Assembly: GCF_023499215.1 (NCBI RefSeq)
Contig: NZ_JAKHSK010000030.1
Coordinates: 1 to 59,604, forward strand
From: Zunongwangia pacifica
GTDB lineage: Bacteria; Bacteroidota; Bacteroidia; Flavobacteriales; Flavobacteriaceae
Length of the DNA: 59,604 bases
Reading direction: 5' to 3'
Position 1 is the first letter of the stretch. The number at the start of each line of letters is the position of its first letter. Under the pieces are notes generated by a model, which made no database searches, was not told the DNA's origin, and was given only the letters and a program-made list of their open reading frames with translations. Of this stretch, positions 54,536 through 59,604 are shown one piece after another. Position numbers and translations under genes: made by a program.

Positions 54536-55177
54536 ATGATCAAAAAATTATCAATTTTAGCCTTTACATTTTTCCTGTTTTCTTGTTCAGACGATGATGA
54601 CAACGGAATTAAAGTAAACCTGGATGATTTTGAAGCAATAACCGAAGACTTTCCTTTTGAAGATCTTCATCCTGCAACGAATTTTGATTATTTTGAGTTG
54701 ATAAGAGCAATTGTTAATTCTCCAGAAGTACCAAATAATGAATACATTTTGTCTTCATCAGGGGAATTGTGCTCAGCAGAAACCTGTAAAACCAATTTTG
54801 AGCAAATGACTGCGGATAGAGGTTTTGGACCCGATTGTTTGCCAGGATCATGTTTTAATTATATAAAAACTCAAAAAAACGATCAATTCAGCGTTATTAA
54901 TTCTAAAGAAGGATTAAAAGACTTCTTGGGAACAATAGATACTGCTGGCGACGCGCTATTGTGGGTTCGTACTAATGGTTATTATTGGGACTTAAGCGAT
55001 ATTGCTAACGGAGCGATAAAAGAAACCGAGGATGGATTTGAATTAATCATGTTACAAACGGTGAAATACTGTACACCACTCCAGACCAATAGATTTCATT
55101 TAAAAATAGATTATGATGGTACTATTTCAATTTTGGCAGAAGAGGTTGCAGAATTTGATAAAAATGCCTGTGTTTAA
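54536..55177 (+). CDS. lipoprotein, unknown function
   Basis: A 213-residue lipoprotein; signal peptide MIKKLSILAFTFFLFS ends at Cys17, then DDDDNG. The N-terminal 22 residues closely match the gene at 53360, while the mature parts differ. The mature region has paired Cys (LCSAETC, DCLPGSC, KYC, NAC) and no recognised domain. Leader copy C precedes it. The signal peptide and leader similarity suggest that a secretion and expression cassette was reused in front of unrelated domains. Confidence 0.75.
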   Translation: MIKKLSILAFTFFLFSCSDDDDNGIKVNLDDFEAITEDFPFEDLHPATNFDYFELIRAIVNSPEVPNNEYILSSSGELCSAETCKTNFEQMTADRGFGPDCLPGSCFNYIKTQKNDQFSVINSKEGLKDFLGTIDTAGDALLWVRTNGYYWDLSDIANGAIKETEDGFELIMLQTVKYCTPLQTNRFHLKIDYDGTISILAEEVAEFDKNACV

Positions 55178-55225
55178 TCCTTTTCTGATGGTTGATTCAG
55201 CAAGTCTTGCCTTGATATTATTAAA

Positions 55226-55252
55226 AAAAGAAATAGCTGCACCAGCTTCTTT
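55226..55252 (-). terminator. terminator candidate after the Nramp-family gene
   Basis: On the minus strand AGCTG and CAGCT pair with flanking A/T complementarity (AAGA and TTCTTT) and lead into a T run. Lies 7 bp after the stop codon of the transporter gene. Confidence 0.6.
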
Positions 55253-55258
55253 ATGACT

Positions 55259-56545
55259 TTATACCATAAAATGATATCCCAGATAAACGGCATTAAAAAT
55301 CAGCAACAACACAAAACATATTATCGTGAAAATCTTATAGGATTTACCCGGGCGATCTGCTGCTGGCATTTCATTACCCGTAACCAGTTTATAATTAAAC
55401 CAGGCCAATATCGGGGCAGATAAAAAAGATAAACCGGCGGCAAAATCGACAAGAATGGTAAACGATCCTGAGGTAAAATAAAGGATGCCCAATGAAAGTA
55501 TGGGGATGATAAATATCGATATTTTATAAAACTGCCAACGCTTTTTCCGATTATCGCTATCAGCTTCATTCGGTTTTTCTGGATGAAAAAGTTCAGAGAT
55601 TACACGCGGATAAGCATCGGTAACTGTAATTACGGTACTCAGCATAGTTACAAAAGCAGCTATGGCAATCACCGGTTTGCTCCATTGTCCTAAAGTCCTT
55701 CCGTAAAGATTAATAAGTTGAGAAGAGAATTCTACGCTATTACTGCTAAAACTTTCTCCGCTTCCAAACATCACCAAAACACCTAGCAGGAAGAACAAAA
55801 CTCCAATAAAGCAGGCAGATAAATAACCAATATTAAAATCTAAAAAAGCGCTTTTTAAACTGAGCTTTTCATTATTTCCGTGTGCTTTTTCTTTGGTCCA
55901 GATCGAATGCCAAACAGCAGCATCTAAAGGAATAGGCATCCAGCCCATAAAAGCTATAATAAAGCCGAGGCTGGCGGTAGTCCATAAAGACGGAACTTCA
56001 ATGGTTTCTACCGGATCTTTATGAATTCCTAATGCCATACAGACAGCGGCTAAAGTCGCAAGTGTAAGTAAACTCACGATAATTTTCATGCTTTTATCTA
56101 ACCCCGGATATTTACCGATTAGTAAAAGCGCAATGCAGGCTCCAAAAATGATAAAACTCCATATAAAAGGCGAAAGTCCAAAATTAAAAAGACGTTCGGC
56201 TAAACCAGCGGTTACGATCGTTACCGCTGCCTGGATGATAAACATACTGGCTACAGTAATAAATATGAATAGATAATAGGGAATCTTCCCCAGCTGTTTA
56301 TAACCAGCGATCAGATGTTTCCCTGTTCCCGCAACATATCTTGGGCCAAATTCTAGAAATGGATATTTAGAAATACAGGCCAATAACAACGCCCAAATAA
56401 GAATATAACCATAATCGGCTCCTGCTCGGGTAGATTGCACCAAATGTGAAACACCAATAGCGGCACCTGCAAGTAAAAAACCCGGACCGATATTCTTTAA
56501 AATTGAAGTCTTTTTTGCTTTTATTGAATTTTGTTGTGGTTGCAT
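55259..56545 (-). CDS. Nramp-related transporter with non-canonical metal site
   Basis: A 428-residue membrane protein with about eleven hydrophobic segments of the Nramp/LeuT fold. The first segment has GPGFLLAGAAIGVSH, where Nramp proteins carry a D-P-G-N metal motif; residues 30-34 are IGVSH. The sixth segment reads FMGWMPIPLDAAVW (199-212), where Nramp has a Met-Pro-His motif. So the canonical Asp, Asn and His ligands are absent and manganese or iron transport is doubtful. A non-canonical substrate is possible. No linked regulator. Confidence 0.85.
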   Translation of the reverse strand: MQPQQNSIKAKKTSILKNIGPGFLLAGAAIGVSHLVQSTRAGADYGYILIWALLLACISKYPFLEFGPRYVAGTGKHLIAGYKQLGKIPYYLFIFITVASMFIIQAAVTIVTAGLAERLFNFGLSPFIWSFIIFGACIALLLIGKYPGLDKSMKIIVSLLTLATLAAVCMALGIHKDPVETIEVPSLWTTASLGFIIAFMGWMPIPLDAAVWHSIWTKEKAHGNNEKLSLKSAFLDFNIGYLSACFIGVLFFLLGVLVMFGSGESFSSNSVEFSSQLINLYGRTLGQWSKPVIAIAAFVTMLSTVITVTDAYPRVISELFHPEKPNEADSDNRKKRWQFYKISIFIIPILSLGILYFTSGSFTILVDFAAGLSFLSAPILAWFNYKLVTGNEMPAADRPGKSYKIFTIICFVLLLIFNAVYLGYHFMV

Positions 56546-56793
56546 TATAGTTCTAAATCAGATTTAGCGAAAATATTTAAAATTATTCAGAAAAAAATGG
56601 AAATCTGTTTGTGAGTTGAGTTCTTTAGGAGACAAGAGAAAGGTAGATTAGAATATTGGAATCTTGGTATTTTAGAGGTATATATTATTTTTAGTGACTT
56701 GCCGTTGCAAGTGCTAACTAAAGTTTAGGTTTAGTTATCAATAGAAAAGTTTTTCAGCTTTCAGCCCAAAAATAGTCTTTAAAACGAAAAACG

Positions 56794-56842
56794 TTAATTG
56801 ATAATTGTTTACTGTTAATTGCTCATCGCTTATTGTCCACTG
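56794..56842. repeat. degenerate heptamer array (TTAATTG type)
   Basis: Seven in-phase units: TTAATTG, ATAATTG, TTTACTG, TTAATTG, CTCATCG, CTTATTG, TCCACTG. Consensus TTnATTG. Reverse-complement relation to the array at 18084-18132. Confidence 0.65.
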
Positions 56843-57015
56843 CGCCTACTAACTGTAACAGACTTCTCGATACATTTTATATCTTCGCTACGCTATACAA
56901 TAAAACACTGGAAGTGACATTTTTAGAATTTGTCACCTTATGTTTGTGATGATTAGATTTACGTGAAATAATGATTACATTTCAATAGAAAAAGGGAAAG
57001 CAATAGAACCAGGCT

Positions 57016-57100
57016 TTGTCATCTCGACCGAAGTGGAGAGATCTTTTTTGAAACAGAGTAAAGATTTCTCGACTTCACTTCGTTGCGCTCGAAAAGACAA
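57016..57100. repeat. imperfect palindromic repeat element
   Basis: Left arm 57016-57047 (TTGTC...CGACCGAAGTGGAGAGAT) pairs with right arm 57060-57100 (AAAGAT...GACAA), with a 10-nt insertion in the right arm. Resembles short palindromic intergenic elements often seen in Flavobacteriaceae; family not assigned. Confidence 0.5.
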
Positions 57101-57164
57101 ATTTTAATCAAAGTTAGCAGAAAAGCTTTTAAGCTTTCAGCGTTCAGCGAAAAACTGAACATGA

Positions 57165-57192
57165 TTTATTGATAATTGTTTACTTTTAATTG
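57165..57192. repeat. degenerate heptamer array, second copy
   Basis: Units TTTATTG, ATAATTG, TTTACTT, TTAATTG. The block upstream (57118-57164) matches 56741-56793 in part, including AGCTTTCAGC, so the two blocks are duplicates. Confidence 0.55.
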
Positions 57193-57224
57193 ATTGTTTT
57201 TCAATACATTATCAGATTTTCAAA

Positions 57225-57860
57225 TCAACTCAGTTTTTCAATAATTTCAGTATTAAATTCGTGTCCGCCGTGGTAGGTTAGGATTTCAAGATTATGCGGA
57301 AACAGGGATTTTAGGCGTTCTTCTTCCACTTCAATAATACCTTTTTTTAGATATTCATCTTCTGTTCCGTAGAGATAAGTCACTTTAGTATCTTTCAGAA
57401 ATTCAAGATCTTCAGCAGTGATTTCAGCAGGAACTTTGCCGGAATGTAAAATCAGTTGATCGCAATTTATTTTCCGTCTAGCTAAAAAACGAGTAGCTAC
57501 AGAAACACCTTGCGAATAGCCCAAAATGATGAGGTTTGGAACTTCTGCTAAGTTTTCTTCAGCATAGACTTCGTCTAAATAACTCAGCACATTGTCAATT
57601 TCACTTTCTGTATTTTCTTTTGTTAACCAGGAAGCGCCTACATGCCGGTAATCATCTTTCAGGTAATATTTGCTTTGGGCTTGTGGAGCAATAATATAGT
57701 TTTCGCTCGCATCCAGATGATTAAAATGACGAATAAAATATCGACTTAAATAGCCAATACCGTGGCACACCAGCCATACGTTTTTTGTCTTTTGCGTAAA
57801 CTCGTTTAAAACACTGTAGGTATTACTAATTTGGTAAGAAAGCTTTTTTTCGCGGCTCAT
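57225..57860 (-). CDS. alpha/beta hydrolase (esterase-like)
   Basis: A 211-residue cytoplasmic hydrolase of the phospholipase/carboxylesterase type. VCHGIGYLS is the oxyanion region, GYSQGVSVATRFLARR holds the nucleophile Ser at 116, YGTEDEYL the Asp, and YHGGHEFN the His. The substrate is unknown. It is divergent from the thioesterase gene (48 bp between the start codons). Confidence 0.9.
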   Translation of the reverse strand: MSREKKLSYQISNTYSVLNEFTQKTKNVWLVCHGIGYLSRYFIRHFNHLDASENYIIAPQAQSKYYLKDDYRHVGASWLTKENTESEIDNVLSYLDEVYAEENLAEVPNLIILGYSQGVSVATRFLARRKINCDQLILHSGKVPAEITAEDLEFLKDTKVTYLYGTEDEYLKKGIIEVEEERLKSLFPHNLEILTYHGGHEFNTEIIEKLS

Positions 57861-57908
57861 GCTGTAGATTCAATTTTGTACTTTTACAAAGTAATTAATC
57901 GTATTGCT

Positions 57909-58331
57909 ATGAACAAAGAGGAAATCCTGGGAATGTGTGCAAAAATGTGTAAAAACACATTAATGGAAACCTTGAATATTGAATTTATCGATGTTGGTGA
58001 AGATTATTTAACCGCCAAAATGCCGGTAACACCAAAAGTACATCAGCCAGATGGTGTGTTGCATGGTGGCGCAAGTGTCGCTTTGGCCGAAAGTGTAGGT
58101 AGTGCGGCAAGTTATTTATTTTTAGATACCAAAGATTTTGTAATTCGAGGGATCGAAATTTCTGCCAATCACCTTAAAAGTATCAAAGACGGCGATGTTT
58201 TTGCCAAAGCCACTTTTATTCATAAAGGACGCACCACACAACTTTGGAATATTCATATTACCGATGCCGAGGATCATTTAATTTCCCTGGTAAAATTAAC
58301 CACCATAGCATTAGCAAAAAAGAAATCATGA
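57909..58331 (+). CDS. hotdog-fold thioesterase (PaaI/MenI-like)
   Basis: A 140-residue acyl-CoA thioesterase. The signature QPDGVLHGGASVALAESVGSAA supplies the catalytic region, and TFIHKGRTTQLWNIHITD the second strand pair. ATG at 57909 gives a normal length; earlier in-frame codons are TTG in the opposing hydrolase start. It overlaps the isochorismate synthase start by 4 bp (ATGA). This pairing suggests the DHNA-CoA thioesterase step of menaquinone synthesis, but phenylacetate-type thioesterases look alike. Confidence 0.88.
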   Translation: MNKEEILGMCAKMCKNTLMETLNIEFIDVGEDYLTAKMPVTPKVHQPDGVLHGGASVALAESVGSAASYLFLDTKDFVIRGIEISANHLKSIKDGDVFAKATFIHKGRTTQLWNIHITDAEDHLISLVKLTTIALAKKKS

Positions 58332-59467
58332 TGCAGGCGATGGCGTTTTTTAACACGTTAGAAGACCATAACAATAAAAATTTACCTTTTGTGGCTTATC
58401 GAAAACCCGATGAAAATGTGATTAAAGCATTTTTACAGAACGATAAGCAAGTATATAAGACCACTAATTTTGCTGAAAGCGGATTTGTTTTTTCAGATTT
58501 CTGCGGAAATATTAGTTTATTAATTCCTGAAGAACATTCTGAAGTTATGACTACAGCATATACAGCAGAGAAACTTATCACTGAAACTTCAGAATATATT
58601 CCTGAAATCACGAATTCCCGCGAACAAAAAAAACATGAAGAGCTGGTAGCCAAAGCAATTACCGAAATTAAATTGGGAAGCATGAAAAAAGTGGTACTGG
58701 CCCGAAAGGAGCAAAGTCCCACACAACTTTCAGCGCTTTCAATTTTTAAAAATCTGCTACAGCGTTATCCAAAAGCGTTCTGTTATATCTGGTCGCATCC
58801 TGAAAGTGGGATCTGGATTGGTGCCACACCAGAGACTTTGGTGAAAGTAGAGCGGAATCGCTTTAAAACCATGGCACTTGCGGGAACGCAGTCGTATAAT
58901 GGGGAAATTGAAAATGCGGCCTGGACACCTAAAGAAGTGGAGGAACAAAAAATTGTTTCAGATGAAATTGTGCAAAAATTAAAGGATTTTAAAGTCGCTG
59001 CCGGATCGATTAATCTCAGCGATCCTTATACCGTGAAAGCCGGGAATTTGCTACATATTCGTACTGATATTTCAGGAACTTTGGAGAATGATAATCTTTC
59101 GAATTTACTGGAGAGTTTGCATCCCACTCCTGCCGTTTGTGGTTTTCCCAGAGAGGAAGCAAAGGAGTTTATTTTGGAAAATGAACAAAGCGAACGCGAA
59201 TTTTACGCCGGATTTCTAGGCGAAATAAATTTAAAACAGGAAGTAAAACGAAATTCGAATCGGCGAAATCAGGAAAATCAGGCTTACGCCAGTATTTTAA
59301 AACAGTCGCAGATTTTTGTAAACCTACGCTGTATGAAATTATCGAAAGGGGAAGCCGAAATTTTTATTGGTGGTGGGATCACAGCAGATTCTAATCCAAC
59401 GGCCGAGTGGGAAGAAACAGTAAATAAAAGTTATACGATCAAGTCGGTTTTAGTGAATCAGGACTAA
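58328..59467 (+). CDS. menF: isochorismate synthase
   Basis: Chorismate-binding enzyme that makes isochorismate, the entry to menaquinone. The 379 residues include MKKVVLARKEQ, GIWIGATPETLVKVE, FKTMALAGTQ, EQKIVSDEI, GNLLHIRTDISGTL, LHPTPAVCGFPREEAKEFI, EREFYAGFLGEIN and EIFIGGGITADSNP, with metal-binding Glu residues. The ATG at 58328 overlaps the thioesterase stop (ATGA); an earlier frame would run into the thioesterase. The menD gene usually following is not seen; an IS1595-like start appears 80 bp downstream. Confidence 0.93.
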   Translation: MMQAMAFFNTLEDHNNKNLPFVAYRKPDENVIKAFLQNDKQVYKTTNFAESGFVFSDFCGNISLLIPEEHSEVMTTAYTAEKLITETSEYIPEITNSREQKKHEELVAKAITEIKLGSMKKVVLARKEQSPTQLSALSIFKNLLQRYPKAFCYIWSHPESGIWIGATPETLVKVERNRFKTMALAGTQSYNGEIENAAWTPKEVEEQKIVSDEIVQKLKDFKVAAGSINLSDPYTVKAGNLLHIRTDISGTLENDNLSNLLESLHPTPAVCGFPREEAKEFILENEQSEREFYAGFLGEINLKQEVKRNSNRRNQENQAYASILKQSQIFVNLRCMKLSKGEAEIFIGGGITADSNPTAEWEETVNKSYTIKSVLVNQD

Positions 59468-59546
59468 ATCGAAAATAAATAAATTGATTATCCGTAAATA
59501 CTCATAATTTTTTAATTTTGATTATATTCACCTCAAATTCAATATA

Positions 59547-59604
59547 ATGAATATCTTCACTTTTACAGCTCATTTTGATAGTGAGCAATCCTGTCGTGCG
59601 CATT
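59547..59604 (+). mobile_element. 5' end of a probable IS1595-family transposase gene
   Basis: An ATG at 59547 opens a frame of 19 codons running off the window, beginning MNIFTFTAHFDSEQSC. This resembles the N-terminus of IS1595-family transposases (a short start followed by xSxxSCxxHF and a zinc ribbon), as I recall the family. The left terminal inverted repeat was not identified. If right, an insertion sequence lies just downstream of isochorismate synthase. Confidence 0.55.

Larger units (their letters stand above)
56546..57224. other. 679-bp repeat-rich intergenic region
   Basis: No gene is visible. It holds two related blocks of about 75 bp (56741-56820 and 57118-57192), each ending in a heptamer array, an imperfect palindrome (57016-57100) and a short GTGACA/TGTCAC hairpin (56914-56936). 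It looks like accumulated repeats rather than a gene remnant. Confidence 0.6.

Noticed and set aside
57831-57908. Longer start of the thioesterase
   Set aside because: It would overlap the start of the divergent hydrolase, begin with a non-ATG codon and add no family residues; ATG at 57909 gives the normal length.
58244-58327. Longer start of isochorismate synthase
   Set aside because: It would lie wholly inside the thioesterase gene; the ATGA overlap at 58328 is the usual coupled arrangement.
1-59604. tRNA, rRNA or known riboswitch genes
   Set aside because: I found no cloverleaf with a GTTCRA-type arm outside coding regions and no rRNA core sequence; a covariance search was not possible.

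Overview
The window looks like a chromosomal segment of a marine-type member of the Flavobacteriaceae (Bacteroidota), close in flavour to Gramella, Zunongwangia or Salegentibacter; the exact genus is inference. Reasons: AT-rich DNA, a gliding-motility type PPIase (GldI), many lipoproteins whose lipobox Cys is followed by S/D-rich stretches, DUF349, OstA-like and DUF368 families in typical flavobacterial arrangements, several TTG starts without Shine-Dalgarno signals, and Bacteroidota promoter boxes (TTG-N19-TAnnTTTG is exact upstream of ndk).

Layout. 1-2.3 kb: small lipoprotein, mazG, lgt. 2.5-12.1 kb (minus): DUF349 protein, aroE, two tandem DUF368 membrane proteins, a TPR protein, a class III aminotransferase and an OstA-like envelope protein. 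12.3-14 kb (plus): two tandem Tat-exported ferritin-like proteins. 14-25.9 kb (minus): purA, a Fur-family regulator and spoT in one transcription unit, then an M48 protease, a TrmH/SpoU methyltransferase, two linked amidohydrolases and a DUF3810 protein. 26-35.6 kb: DUF6055/DUF4859 lipoprotein, pepD, an orphan protein with degenerate HD plus PycTM (DUF5706) regions, the nrnA-gldI-PPIase cluster (minus), a PhoD-like phosphatase and ndk. 35.9-40.3 kb: leuACDB operon (minus). 40.4-49.6 kb: alpha-solenoid protein, EamA transporter, RluA-type pseudouridine synthase, DUF985 cupin, panB, GH18 enzyme, NTF2-like protein, zinc alcohol dehydrogenase, CPBP protease and GNAT enzyme. 49.7-55.2 kb: serine dehydratase, dnaK and three small lipoproteins. 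55.3-59.6 kb: divergent Nramp-family transporter, a repeat-rich 0.7 kb gap, alpha/beta hydrolase, hotdog thioesterase, isochorismate synthase, and the first codons of a probable IS1595-family transposase at the right edge.

Most of this is core metabolism. Functional links are leucine synthesis (leuACDB), stringent response with purine synthesis (spoT-fur-purA), extracytoplasmic folding (GldI, cyclophilin-FKBP fusion), lipoprotein maturation (lgt), and menaquinone entry (isochorismate synthase with a thioesterase).

The unusual material is mainly non-coding. A 129-bp element occurs twice as exact reverse complements (27960-28088 and 35588-35716), bracketing 7.5 kb, and each copy can fold like a cloverleaf. 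Several intergenic gaps carry degenerate 7-bp periodic repeats. Lipoprotein genes at both ends of the window share a related 5' leader. The orphan PycTM protein has lost the HD dyad of its N-terminal domain and has no cyclase next to it. I did not see a complete new defence or mobile system, a CRISPR array, rRNA or tRNA.
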